DNA from: Phaeodactylibacter xiamenensis
Lineage (GTDB): Bacteria; Bacteroidota; Bacteroidia; Chitinophagales; Saprospiraceae
Assembly: GCF_000759025.1 (NCBI RefSeq)
Contig: NZ_JPOS01000090.1
Coordinates: 186,001 to 250,000, forward strand
DNA length: 64,000 nucleotides
Reading direction: 5' to 3'
Position 1 is the stretch's first letter; every line of letters begins with the position of its first letter. The translations under genes were made by a program, and so were the position numbers. Positions 26,730-34,781 of this stretch are shown here, piece by piece. The notes below the pieces were generated by a model. It was not told the origin of the DNA, searched no databases, and was given only the letters and a program-made list of their open reading frames with translations.

Positions 26730-28410
26730 GCTCAGCTTTGCGTTTTCTAAAGAGTTTGAAGATCGCTTTGAAGAAATTCGCATACTGATCGATGTTGACC
26801 AGTTTGCTGTCGTTCATCGCCTTGCGCGTCAGCAATACTCCTATGGGAAAAAGCACTGCGCAGGGCACCCAGGCAGCGACTGCGGCAGGCACAACGAAGG
26901 TCTCCGCAATTTTCCGGCAGAATATGGTCAGCACAATAAATATCATGAAAAAGATGATCGATATCAGGATAGGATACCCGAAGCCGCCCTTGCGTACAAT
27001 CGCGCCCATGGGTGCGCCAATGAACACAAAGATGAAGCACACCAGCGCCATGCTGTATTTGGTATGAAGCTCATAAATGTGCTTGACCCGGCTTTCCCGC
27101 AACCGGTCGATGGATCGGGTGGCGGATTCGGCGTGTGCCTGAATACTTCGGATAAAGGACTTGGACTTATTGACCAGCCTCAGGCGCTCTGCTTCTGAGA
27201 ACAGCAGCAGAATACTCTCATAATCTTCCACCGGCTTCTCAATGACTTGCTTGATAGGCCGCCCTTCAAAGGACTTTATGGGTTTGCGGTTGATTTTTTC
27301 ATCGGGTGCGAATGCCGGTTGCTGATCATCGGGTTGAGCATCCCCGACAACGTTTTCAGCCTCAGTAGAGTCAGCCTCCTCATTCTGTTCCTCTGCAGCC
27401 TCACTCGCTTTGGCTTCCAGGTTTTCCTCCTCCGCTCTGATCCGTTCGGCTTCTGCTGCGGCCAGTTTATCTTCTTCATCCGGATTATCCAGGAAGGTGC
27501 TGTCCAGTTCCAGCAAATCAAAGTAGGAACTAAACTGATTCGAAATGCCCACCTCTCGGCGCCGGATCTTTTGCTCCAGCGAGTCTACTGCATCGGCCAG
27601 CTGACCGCTTGTCAGCATACTCCGGTTGGACTTAAAAAGGTCTTCGTTGGTCCGGTTAAGGTTGAACTCACTCAAGTCGAAGACTTTGTACCAGCTTTTG
27701 AAATTGGTGCGCACAAACGGATAGGACCGGCTGTTGCCAGAACCGGATGGATCCCCTTCCATATACTGATGGCCGTTGTGGAGGTTCATCATAAAGTAGC
27801 TCCCATCCTCAGTGGCATACATTTCCCCCTCACTGGCTATAATCTGAGACAGCTTGCCTTTGTTGGCGTCAGTGTGGTCGTAGATGAGTACGTCTTCTAT
27901 CCGTTTCCCATCGCCTGGCTTGTTGCCAATATGAATGGCGTATCCGTCAAAGTCGTCATTAAAAATACCAGCCTCCAGCCGCAGTGCCGGCTTTTGTTTC
28001 TGGATATCGTACATCCGGGACCCGAATTTGAGGTTGGCTACCGGAATAAGGTTGTTGGAACAGAAAAAGGAAGCCAGAACGGCAAAAAAACCAAACCCAA
28101 TCATGGGCCGCATGATGCGGGCCAGGGACACACCCGCAGACTTGAAGCTGGACAGCTCATACCGCTCTGCCATGTTCCCCATTACCATCACGGAGGAAAT
28201 CAGCACCGCCAGCGGCAGGGCCATTGGCACCAGGGAGAGGCTTTTATACCCCATTAGCTCCAGGATGAGAAACAACCCCAGCCCCTTGCCCGCTATATCG
28301 TCGATGTACAGCCACAGTACCTGCATCACCAAAACGAACATCGCAATCATGAATGTTACGATGAAAGGTGGGATAAAACTCTTGATCAGTAAGCGGTCGA
28401 CAATCTTCAT
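26713..28410 (-). CDS. LptF/LptG-family permease with a long periplasmic insertion
   Basis: From ATG 28410 (MKIVDRLLIKSFIPPF) the protein has 565 residues; the in-frame upstream codons lie upstream of its promoter. There are three N-terminal membrane segments, a periplasmic region and three C-terminal membrane segments (SMALVCFIFVFIGAPMGAIVRKGG start of the second set). Family members move lipopolysaccharide out of the inner membrane with the LptB ATPase. The usual LptF or LptG has about 360 residues; here the periplasmic part is longer, including a very acidic Glu/Ala-rich stretch at about residues 315-370. It starts an operon with PAP2 and the GNAT fusion. Confidence 0.9.
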   Translation of the reverse strand: MKIVDRLLIKSFIPPFIVTFMIAMFVLVMQVLWLYIDDIAGKGLGLFLILELMGYKSLSLVPMALPLAVLISSVMVMGNMAERYELSSFKSAGVSLARIMRPMIGFGFFAVLASFFCSNNLIPVANLKFGSRMYDIQKQKPALRLEAGIFNDDFDGYAIHIGNKPGDGKRIEDVLIYDHTDANKGKLSQIIASEGEMYATEDGSYFMMNLHNGHQYMEGDPSGSGNSRSYPFVRTNFKSWYKVFDLSEFNLNRTNEDLFKSNRSMLTSGQLADAVDSLEQKIRRREVGISNQFSSYFDLLELDSTFLDNPDEEDKLAAAEAERIRAEEENLEAKASEAAEEQNEEADSTEAENVVGDAQPDDQQPAFAPDEKINRKPIKSFEGRPIKQVIEKPVEDYESILLLFSEAERLRLVNKSKSFIRSIQAHAESATRSIDRLRESRVKHIYELHTKYSMALVCFIFVFIGAPMGAIVRKGGFGYPILISIIFFMIFIVLTIFCRKIAETFVVPAAVAAWVPCAVLFPIGVLLTRKAMNDSKLVNIDQYANFFKAIFKLFRKRKAEHDPAV

Positions 28411-28439
28411 AGATTCACAAATAGACTTTCTGCGTTGCG

Positions 28440-28447
28440 CAAAGGTA
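28440..28447 (-). promoter_or_regulatory. -7 box TACCTTTG of the permease operon
   Basis: On the minus strand TACCTTTG (28447-28440) is an exact match to TAnnTTTG. Transcription would start near 28433, about 23 bases before the ATG at 28410. The only TTG upstream is 13 bases away, closer than usual. Confidence 0.5.
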
Positions 28448-28524
28448 CAACGTCTCATAACAACTCTGTATGGTGTGCCAAAGGTTGACTTTATATTAAC
28501 TTTAAATTTTTTCCGGCCCGGCTG

Positions 28525-28532
28525 TAACTTTC
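28525..28532 (+). promoter_or_regulatory. Possible -7 box TAACTTTC of the ECF operon
   Basis: TAACTTTC differs from TAnnTTTG in the last base. If used, transcription starts near 28539 and the leader of about 187 bases includes the whole inverted repeat at 28572-28706. No clear -33 box was seen. Confidence 0.35.
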
Positions 28533-28571
28533 CGTTAACCCTTGCCGTCACCTTAGTGAACGCAGCTTAGA

Positions 28572-28706
28572 GACGGAAACAAAATAAGTTAGACCGTTTG
28601 AGTTTTTGGGCAATTTCATTAGCAGCTGAAAACCTGGAAGCTGAGGTGATCCCGGTTAACCGGGACACAAAAACCTAAAGAGAAAGCGGTCTAACTTATT
28701 TCCGTC
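28572..28706. repeat. 135-bp inverted repeat element with central palindrome
   Basis: The left arm at 28572-28596 and the right arm at 28687-28706 are inverted copies (GACGGAAATAAGTTAGACCG), with four extra bases in the left arm. Between them are CAGCT/AGCTG arms and a perfect 16-bp palindrome TCCCGGTTAACCGGGA at 28650-28665. The 8-mer CTTAGAGA occurs on both sides (28566-28573 and 28713-28720), which could be a target duplication but does not fit the arm ends cleanly. It may be a MITE or a leader RNA structure. Confidence 0.7.
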
Positions 28707-28725
28707 AAACTACTTAGAGAGCGTA

Positions 28726-29232
28726 ATGAACCTGGAAACTTTCAAATCAGACATACTGCCCATCAAAAACAAACTCTACCGGGTCGCCCTTCGCATAACG
28801 GGGAACCCACAGGAGGCAGAGGATGTGGTGCAGGAAACCCTGATCAAAGTCTGGGAACAACGCCAGGAGCTGAGTACAGTCCGCAACATCGAAGCCTGGT
28901 GCATGCAGCTGACCAAAAACCGGTCCATCGACAAGCGCCGCCTTCGGTTCAACCAAAACGAAGGGCTGGACGGTGCCTACAGGCTGAGCAGCTCAGCACA
29001 TACGCCCGATCAGCAAGCGGAACTCTCGGACAGCTACCTGCAAATTCAAAAACTGATGCAGGAACTGCCCGACAATCAAAGAATGGCCATGCAGCTCCGG
29101 GATGTGGATGGGTTTACCTATCAGGAAATCTCTGACACCCTGGAAATGCCCCTGGCACAGGTAAAAACGAATATTTTCAGAGCTCGGAAGAGCATCCGAA
29201 ATAAATTAACCGCCTTATGGACCACCAATTGA
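28726..29232 (+). CDS. ECF sigma-70 factor of the DUF4252 operon
   Basis: The 168-residue protein has sigma region 2 (LYRVALRITGNPQEAEDVVQETLIKVWEQ, about residues 17-45) and region 4 (MQELPDNQRMAMQLRDVDGFTYQEIS, then LPLAQVKTNIFRARK-type HTH). It is a typical short ECF sigma factor. Its 3' end overlaps the next gene by 16 bases, which points to coupled translation with the putative anti-sigma factor. Confidence 0.93.
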   Translation: MNLETFKSDILPIKNKLYRVALRITGNPQEAEDVVQETLIKVWEQRQELSTVRNIEAWCMQLTKNRSIDKRRLRFNQNEGLDGAYRLSSSAHTPDQQAELSDSYLQIQKLMQELPDNQRMAMQLRDVDGFTYQEISDTLEMPLAQVKTNIFRARKSIRNKLTALWTTN

Positions 29233-29720
29233 TACGGCAATTACTAGACCGCTACTTCGAAGGGCAGACGAGCCTTGAAGAAGAAGCCCAACTCCGGCGT
29301 GCGTTTCAGCGCAAAGACCTGCCGGAAGATCTAAAGGGGTACCGCCCCTTGTTTGGGTACCTGGAGCAAAATGCCGCCCCGGAACTGGGTGATGCCTTTG
29401 ACGCCAAATTACTGGCGGAACTGCAGCCTCAGGAAGCCAAAGTCCGGTACCTTTCTGCAAGGACCTGGGGATTGCGGATAGCAGCCGCTGTAGCCCTTGC
29501 CATCGGCGCTTTCTGGATGTACGAAGGCTATCAGCCCGCGCAGCATCAGGAAGTGGCCGGCGTTGACTGGTCCAAATACGAAGTGGAAGACCCCAAACAG
29601 GCGTTTGCGATTACCAGCAGCGCACTGAAAAGGGCTTCCTTAGAACTCAATCAGGGAACAGACGTGGCTGCTCAGGGCTTTGAGCGCAACCTCAAAGAGA
29701 TCAGCCGCTTTTTTGAATAA
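29217..29720 (+). CDS. Putative anti-sigma factor, single-pass membrane protein
   Basis: The 167-residue protein has a cytoplasmic N-terminal part (LIRQLLDRYFEGQTSLEEEAQLRRAF, similar to the short helical start of Bacteroidota anti-sigma proteins), one transmembrane helix (about residues 85-101) and a short outer part. No zinc motif is seen. I infer an anti-sigma role from the 16-base overlap with the ECF sigma gene, the topology and the common sigma/anti-sigma/DUF4252 gene order in Bacteroidota. Confidence 0.75.
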   Translation: MDHQLIRQLLDRYFEGQTSLEEEAQLRRAFQRKDLPEDLKGYRPLFGYLEQNAAPELGDAFDAKLLAELQPQEAKVRYLSARTWGLRIAAAVALAIGAFWMYEGYQPAQHQEVAGVDWSKYEVEDPKQAFAITSSALKRASLELNQGTDVAAQGFERNLKEISRFFE

Positions 29721-29763
29721 CCAACCTTTACTCATCCGATTGTTTATCCGTAAATTTTAAATC

Positions 29764-30303
29764 ATGAAGACCTCAAAGTGGATTTTTACCGCCTTGATGC
29801 TGGGCATCGTCAGCATCGCCTCAGCACAGACCTCCAACGCTAATGCCATTGATAAGTACTTTCAGCAATACCTCGATGATGACCGCTTCACTGTGGTCTA
29901 TATCAGCTCCAAACTGATGAGCATGTTCGGGAAGCTGGATGTGGAATCTATGGAAATGGACGACAACGAGACCGCTGCCATTATTGACCTGGCCTCCGAC
30001 CTCAAGGGCATCCGAATCCTCGTCGCAGAGGAAAATGGTGCCGGCTTTTACAAGGAAGCCAAGCAGAAGATCAACACCACCGAATACGAAATTCTTATGA
30101 CTGTGCGCAATGCCGACGAGCAAAACGTCGACTTCCTGGTCAAGGAAGACGCCGCCGGCACTATGGAAGAACTCCTGCTGCTGGTCGGCGGTGGGGAAGA
30201 ATTCGTACTCATGAGCTTTGTAGGCAAAATCGACATGGAGAAAATATCCAGGCTCATCAACGAGTTTGATGATAACGAAGAGCCTGCCGAGCAAAAACAG
30301 TAA
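29764..30303 (+). CDS. DUF4252 exported protein, first paralogue
   Basis: The 179-residue protein has a signal peptide (MKTSKWIFTALMLGIVSIASAQ) and a DUF4252 domain. Family features are FTVVYISSKLMSMFGKLD, a DLKGIRILVAEE strand-loop and FVLMSFVGKIDMEKISRLI near the end. The function of DUF4252 is unknown. It is the first of three paralogues that follow the ECF sigma and anti-sigma genes, 43 bases after the latter. Confidence 0.88.
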   Translation: MKTSKWIFTALMLGIVSIASAQTSNANAIDKYFQQYLDDDRFTVVYISSKLMSMFGKLDVESMEMDDNETAAIIDLASDLKGIRILVAEENGAGFYKEAKQKINTTEYEILMTVRNADEQNVDFLVKEDAAGTMEELLLLVGGGEEFVLMSFVGKIDMEKISRLINEFDDNEEPAEQKQ

Positions 30304-30377
30304 ATTAGTCTGTCAGAGCCATGGTTGGGGTCTTGTACCCCACCAATGCTGTTTACTCCACCACAAACCCGACCGCT

Positions 30378-30941
30378 ATGAGACTGCCCATTCTTATTTT
30401 TTGTGCAGCAGCTTTTGCTTTTACTTCCTGCAGCAGCCCTAAAACGACGGCTCAGTTTTACCAAACCCACAAAAAGCAGCCCGGAGTAGTCAACTTCAAG
30501 CTACCCGGCTGGGTCATGTGGCTGGGTGGAGGCATTGTCTACAACAGTGTGAAAGACGAGGAGACCAAAGTAGCCCTGCGCTATGCCCGTAAGATTGGCA
30601 AGTTCCGTATGCTGGCTTCTGAAAAGGGGGCAGCCCTGCCAGAGTCCGAACTCAAAGCTTTTGTCAGGAACATTCAGGACAATGGGTACGAAGACCTGTT
30701 GCAGGTGGACAGTGAAGGCTCTTCCGTCCGGATCATGGCACGAGACAACAGGAATAAGATCAAGAACCTGTTGCTACTGGTCCGTGATGAAGATGGCTTT
30801 GTGTTTATGGATATGAAGTCCCGGATCAAATACTCGGAGATTTCAGACCTCATCAATTATTTCATCAAAATGGGCGAGCAGAAAGAGGAAAAGGAAGAAG
30901 CAGAGCAACCCGAGCCTGCCCCTGTTATCCCAAGGGTATAA
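30378..30941 (+). CDS. DUF4252 lipoprotein, second paralogue
   Basis: From ATG 30378 the product is 187 residues; an in-frame ATG at 30321 would precede the signal sequence by 19 residues and is unlikely. The signal MRLPILIFCAAAFAFTSCSS ends in a lipobox with Cys18. The DUF4252 core is recognisable (ALRYARKIGKFRMLASEKG, EDLLQVDSEGSSVRIMARDN, YSEISDLINYF). The tail is Glu-rich and ends PRV, like the third paralogue. It is probably lipid-anchored in the periplasm. Confidence 0.88.
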   Translation: MRLPILIFCAAAFAFTSCSSPKTTAQFYQTHKKQPGVVNFKLPGWVMWLGGGIVYNSVKDEETKVALRYARKIGKFRMLASEKGAALPESELKAFVRNIQDNGYEDLLQVDSEGSSVRIMARDNRNKIKNLLLLVRDEDGFVFMDMKSRIKYSEISDLINYFIKMGEQKEEKEEAEQPEPAPVIPRV

Positions 30942-30974
30942 CCCTATTTAAATCACCCGAAACCACTCTATATC

Positions 30975-31499
30975 ATGCGAGATTTCATTCTATTGTGCCT
31001 GTTGGCCCTCATTCCGGTATTTGGCATGAGCCAAACTCATTTCATCTCTGAGTTTTATGATCAGTACAAAGACCAGGATCAGGTCAGCCATATCGACATA
31101 CAAGGCTGGCTACTCAAGCTGAAAATCAATGCGGAGGAAGCAGAAGGTGCAGAAAAAATCATTGATAAAATCACTCAGCTGCGCATCCTGACGATGGACG
31201 ATGGCAACCTCGTCACGCCGAAGGAGTACCAAAAGCTGCTGAAGAATATGCGCAAAAACGGCTTCGAAGAGCTCTTCCGGGTGCGCGAAGGCCATGAAGA
31301 TGTGGGGCTCTACATCCGGGAGGAAAATAAAAAGGTCACCAACGTCCTGCTGACCGTTCACGGGCAGGACAACTTCATCCTGCTTAGCCTGGAAGGCCTG
31401 CTGAAGTTCAGCGATCTTAATGACCTCCATCTGGACATTGAAGGCATGGAGCACTTTGAAAACCTGCCAGACAAAAAGGAAGATATTCCACGTGTGTAA
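30975..31499 (+). CDS. DUF4252 exported protein, third paralogue
   Basis: The 174-residue product has a signal peptide (MRDFILLCLLALIPVFGMSQ) and a DUF4252 domain (TQLRILTMDDGNLV, EELFRVREGHEDVGLYIREEN, NFILLSLEGLLKFSDLNDL). It ends IPRV, like the second paralogue (IPRV). It closes the ECF sigma operon, followed by a terminator. Confidence 0.88.
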   Translation: MRDFILLCLLALIPVFGMSQTHFISEFYDQYKDQDQVSHIDIQGWLLKLKINAEEAEGAEKIIDKITQLRILTMDDGNLVTPKEYQKLLKNMRKNGFEELFRVREGHEDVGLYIREENKKVTNVLLTVHGQDNFILLSLEGLLKFSDLNDLHLDIEGMEHFENLPDKKEDIPRV

Positions 31500-31529
31500 T
31501 CCGTTCTTGTAGATCATTCACCCGACCCT

Positions 31530-31564
31530 TACCCCGGGCAACCTTAGTTGTCCGGGGTATTTTG
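31530..31564 (+). terminator. Rho-independent terminator of the ECF-DUF4252 operon
   Basis: A 12-bp stem (TACCCCGGGCAA with TTGTCCGGGGTA, one G-U pair) with a 6-base loop is followed by TTTTG. Confidence 0.85.
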
Positions 31565-31565
31565 A

Positions 31566-31600
31566 TTTGCCCCTGAATGCAGAGATTTTATTTATCTTTC
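31566..31600 (+). promoter_or_regulatory. Promoter, TTTG-N23-TATCTTTC
   Basis: TTTG at 31566-31569 and TATCTTTC at 31593-31600 roughly fit the Bacteroidota layout; the spacing is a little long. The box ends 9 bases before the ATG at 31610, so the leader would be only a few bases. Confidence 0.4.
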
Positions 31601-31609
31601 GCCTAAAAC

Positions 31610-34483
31610 ATGCGGTTTACCCTTTTCACCCTCTGCCTTTTTGCCCTCAATGTGGTGTTTGCCCAAAACCCGGTTCCTGCCACTCCCGCCCAATCCCGTA
31701 TCCAAAGTTATGCCCAACGGCAGTCTCTTCGGGACGCTTCCATCGCCAATGCTATTGAATTTCGCAATGTGGGCCCAACCGTGATGAGCGGGCGCGTGGC
31801 CGATATTGACGTTTGGGAGGAAGACCCCACGCATTTTTACGTCGCTTATGCCTCCGGGGGGCTCTGGAAAACGGAAAACAACGGCCTTTCTTTCACGCCT
31901 TTGTTTGAAAAGGAAATGGTCATGACGATTGGAGACATCGCAGTGGACTGGAAAACCGGCACCATCTGGGTAGGCACCGGAGAGGTCAACTCCAGCCGCT
32001 CTTCCTATGCAGGCACCGGCATTTACAAAAGTACCGATGAGGGCAATACCTGGACACACCTCGGCCTGCCGGAGACCCACCACATTGGCCGCATCCTCCT
32101 GCACCCCGATGACCCGAATATCGCCTGGGTGGCGGCCCTTGGACATCTCTATTCTTCCAATCCCGAACGGGGTCTTTATAAAACCACTGATGGTGGCCAA
32201 TCCTGGGACCGCACCCTCTACGCCGGCCCGGAAACCGGTGTGGTTGACCTCATCATGGAGCCGGATAACCCTAATATACTTTATGCCGCCACCTGGCAAC
32301 GGGAACGGCGCGCCTGGAACTTCGTGGAGTCCGGTGCAGCATCTGCCATTTACAAAAGTACAGACGGAGGCAATACCTGGACCCGCCTGACGAACATCAA
32401 CAGCGGATTTCCTACCGGCGAAGGTGCCGGGCGCATCGGCCTTGATATCGTACAGGCAGATAGCAACACCATACTCTACGCCGCTATCGACAACTACGGC
32501 CGCCGCCCCGCAAAGGAAAAAGAAGATGAACTGACTAAGGCTGAACTGCGCACGATGTCCAAAGAAGCTTTCCTCGAACTCCCACCCTATCAAATCAAAG
32601 CCTACCTGCGCAGCAATGGCTTCCCTAAAAAATACGATTTGGAGACGGTACTGGAAATGGTCAAAACGGATGAAATCACTCCACAGGACCTGGTGGCCTA
32701 CGTGGAGGATGCCAACTCCCTGCTCTTTGACACCCCAGTCGTCGGGCTGGAAGTCTACCGCTCCGATAATGGCGGGCGGACCTGGAAGAAAACCCACAAC
32801 GATTATATCGATCAGGTCTATAATTCCTACGGCTATTACTTTGGGCAAATCCGGGTGGCCCCACAGGACCCTAATCAGATTTTCGTGATGGGCGTACCCG
32901 TACTACGCTCCGATGATGGCGGTAAGACCTGGACCAATATCATGCAAGACAACGTACATGCCGACCACCACGCCCTTTGGATTAATCCCAACCGGCCGGA
33001 GCACCTTATTCTGGGCAACGATGGTGGCATCAATATTTCCTACGACAACGGTGCGCATTGGGCCAAATGTAACAGCCCGGCTGTCGGACAATTTTATACG
33101 GTTGCCGTTGACAATGCCGAGCCCTACCGGATTTACGGAGGACTACAGGACAACGGTGTTTGGATGGGCCCCAGCACTTATGAAGCAAGCGATCGCTGGC
33201 ACGCCACCGGGCAGTATCCCTACAAGGAAATCATGGGCGGGGATGGCATGCAGGTCGCCATTGATCCAAGAGACAACCAAACCGTGTATACCGGGTTCCA
33301 GTTTGGCAACTATTTCCGCATCAACACTTCCACAGAAAAAACCACCTACATTACGCCTAAGCCCAACCTGGGAGAGCGCCCCTACCGCTGGAACTGGCAG
33401 GCGCCTATCCACTTGTCCATCCATAATCCCGATATTCTGTACATGGGCGCTCATAAAATGCTGCGCTCTATGGACCAGGGTGAGCAGTTTGAAGAAATTT
33501 CCGGAGACCTCACACAGGGCGGAGTTACCGGCGATGTGCCCTATGGTACCCTCAGCAGCATTCATGAATCGCCCCTGCAATTCGGGCTGTTGTACACTGG
33601 CTCTGATGACGGGCTGGTGCACCTGAGCCGGGACGGAGGCTTTAGCTGGTCCAACATCACCAGTAACCTGCCCGGAGATTTGTGGGTGAGCCGGGTGCAA
33701 GCCTCTGTCCATCAGAAAAGCCGGGTGTATGTAGCACTGAATGGCTACCGGTGGGATGACTTCACGCCTTACTTGTACGTCTCTGAAGACTATGGAAGCA
33801 TCTGGCAGCGTATTGGAACAGACCTGCCTCTGGAGCCGGTAAATATCATTCGGGAAGACCCGGAGCACCCTGAGCTGCTCTACGTAGGTACAGATCATGG
33901 CTTGTATATTTCCCTGGACAAAGGCAAGCACTTTATGCTGCTCGACAACAACCTGCCTGCCGTAGCCGTCCATGACCTGGCGATTCAAAATACTGCTAAG
34001 GAATTGGTGGTGGGCACCCACGGCCGGTCCATTTACGTCGGGCGCATTAAAGAGCTCCAGCAACTGGACAGCAGCCTGATGGCAAAGGCACTCCACGCCT
34101 TCCCGCCTGACCCCATCCGGTACCGCTCCAATTGGGGCAAAAAGTCGGTTTGGGAGCAAACCATACCCAAAGCGCAAATTCCGGTGTATGCCAACAGGCC
34201 AGGTAAGGCTTCCGTAACAGTCTCCACCCCGGACAGTCTGGAGCTGCAAAATTTTGAGGTTCAACTTTCAAAAGGGCTAAACTATATTGCTTACGGTCTT
34301 ACAATTAGCGAGGAAATTCTGGATGAGTATAATGAAACACTAAATAAAGACAGAAAGTCAGACGAGAAACCGGTCCATATCAAAGTCATGGACAACGGCA
34401 AGGCCTATTTATACAGGGGGAATTACAGCGTGGAGATTCAATTTGGAGAGCAGACCGTGCAGGAAACGCTGAAATTGGAATAA
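31610..34483 (+). CDS. VPS10/BNR-repeat propeller protein, secreted
   Basis: The 957-residue protein has a signal peptide (MRFTLFTLCLFALNVVFAQ) and many Asp-box repeats: STDEGNTW, TTDGGQSW, STDGGNTW, SDNGGRTW, SDDGGKTW, SRDGGFSW and SEDYGSIW. These make two large beta-propellers of the sortilin VPS10 type, often annotated as glycosyl hydrolase or photosystem-assembly-like. A helical insert lies at about residues 300-365. The last 130 residues form a separate domain with no recognised family. No catalytic triad is visible, so sialidase activity should not be assumed. Confidence 0.88.
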   Translation: MRFTLFTLCLFALNVVFAQNPVPATPAQSRIQSYAQRQSLRDASIANAIEFRNVGPTVMSGRVADIDVWEEDPTHFYVAYASGGLWKTENNGLSFTPLFEKEMVMTIGDIAVDWKTGTIWVGTGEVNSSRSSYAGTGIYKSTDEGNTWTHLGLPETHHIGRILLHPDDPNIAWVAALGHLYSSNPERGLYKTTDGGQSWDRTLYAGPETGVVDLIMEPDNPNILYAATWQRERRAWNFVESGAASAIYKSTDGGNTWTRLTNINSGFPTGEGAGRIGLDIVQADSNTILYAAIDNYGRRPAKEKEDELTKAELRTMSKEAFLELPPYQIKAYLRSNGFPKKYDLETVLEMVKTDEITPQDLVAYVEDANSLLFDTPVVGLEVYRSDNGGRTWKKTHNDYIDQVYNSYGYYFGQIRVAPQDPNQIFVMGVPVLRSDDGGKTWTNIMQDNVHADHHALWINPNRPEHLILGNDGGINISYDNGAHWAKCNSPAVGQFYTVAVDNAEPYRIYGGLQDNGVWMGPSTYEASDRWHATGQYPYKEIMGGDGMQVAIDPRDNQTVYTGFQFGNYFRINTSTEKTTYITPKPNLGERPYRWNWQAPIHLSIHNPDILYMGAHKMLRSMDQGEQFEEISGDLTQGGVTGDVPYGTLSSIHESPLQFGLLYTGSDDGLVHLSRDGGFSWSNITSNLPGDLWVSRVQASVHQKSRVYVALNGYRWDDFTPYLYVSEDYGSIWQRIGTDLPLEPVNIIREDPEHPELLYVGTDHGLYISLDKGKHFMLLDNNLPAVAVHDLAIQNTAKELVVGTHGRSIYVGRIKELQQLDSSLMAKALHAFPPDPIRYRSNWGKKSVWEQTIPKAQIPVYANRPGKASVTVSTPDSLELQNFEVQLSKGLNYIAYGLTISEEILDEYNETLNKDRKSDEKPVHIKVMDNGKAYLYRGNYSVEIQFGEQTVQETLKLE

Positions 34484-34562
34484 AACGTATTAAAAAACTT
34501 GACCCTCAACAATTTATTGCCGATTTTGAATGTTAATATGATCTTAACCAACTTCTTGTTTG

Positions 34563-34755
34563 TTAAGAGCTTGTTGGGATTTTGCTTTTGGAGCGAACGA
34601 AGCCAAATTTTATTCTGAACAAGTCTTTGATCCCGACATTCATCGTCGGGGGCGTGATGAGGGAGAATCCGTACGGACGTGACCGAAGAACAACGAAGAG
34701 CAGGACAAAATTTGGCAAGAGCAGCCCGAAGTGTAAAATCCAAACAAGCTCTTAA
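34563..34755. repeat. 193-bp MITE-like inverted repeat
   Basis: The ends are inverted copies: 34563-34583 and 34735-34755 match at 20 of 21 positions (TTAAGAGCTTGTTNGGATTTT). An inner perfect pair GCCAAATTTT/AAAATTTGGC lies at 34602-34611 and 34707-34716, and a smaller hairpin CCCGAC/GTCGGG sits in the middle. There is no reading frame inside. The layout is that of a non-autonomous mobile repeat or a genome-wide intergenic repeat. It fills most of the gap between the propeller gene and the RlpA-SPOR gene. Confidence 0.75.
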
Positions 34756-34781
34756 AACAAAGTCCACTAAACAAAACGCAT

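Larger units (their letters stand above)
28411..28725. other. Gene-free divergent region with two promoters and an inverted repeat
   Basis: These 315 bases separate the permease operon and the second ECF sigma operon. They hold the permease -7 box (28440-28447), a probable ECF -7 box (28525-28532) and the long inverted repeat at 28572-28706. No reading frame of note is present. Confidence 0.7.

Noticed and set aside
27247-28257. A 336-codon open frame antisense to the Lpt-type permease gene
   Set aside because: The permease frame has membrane segments and a promoter; the antisense frame has none.
28566-28720. Clean target site duplication around the 135-bp inverted repeat
   Set aside because: The flanking CTTAGAGA copies do not abut the arm ends symmetrically (two bases of overlap on the left, six extra bases on the right), so insertion is only a possibility.
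31592-32848. A 418-codon open frame antisense to the VPS10/BNR gene
   Set aside because: The plus-strand gene has a signal peptide and many Asp-box repeats; the antisense frame has no domain and is a shadow.
33143-34264. A 373-codon open frame antisense to the VPS10/BNR gene
   Set aside because: Same reason: it is opposite the continuous propeller reading frame and shows no family features.
31610-34483. Sialidase function for the BNR-repeat protein
   Set aside because: Asp-boxes alone do not show sialidase activity, and no Arg triad or catalytic Tyr/Glu arrangement could be recognised.
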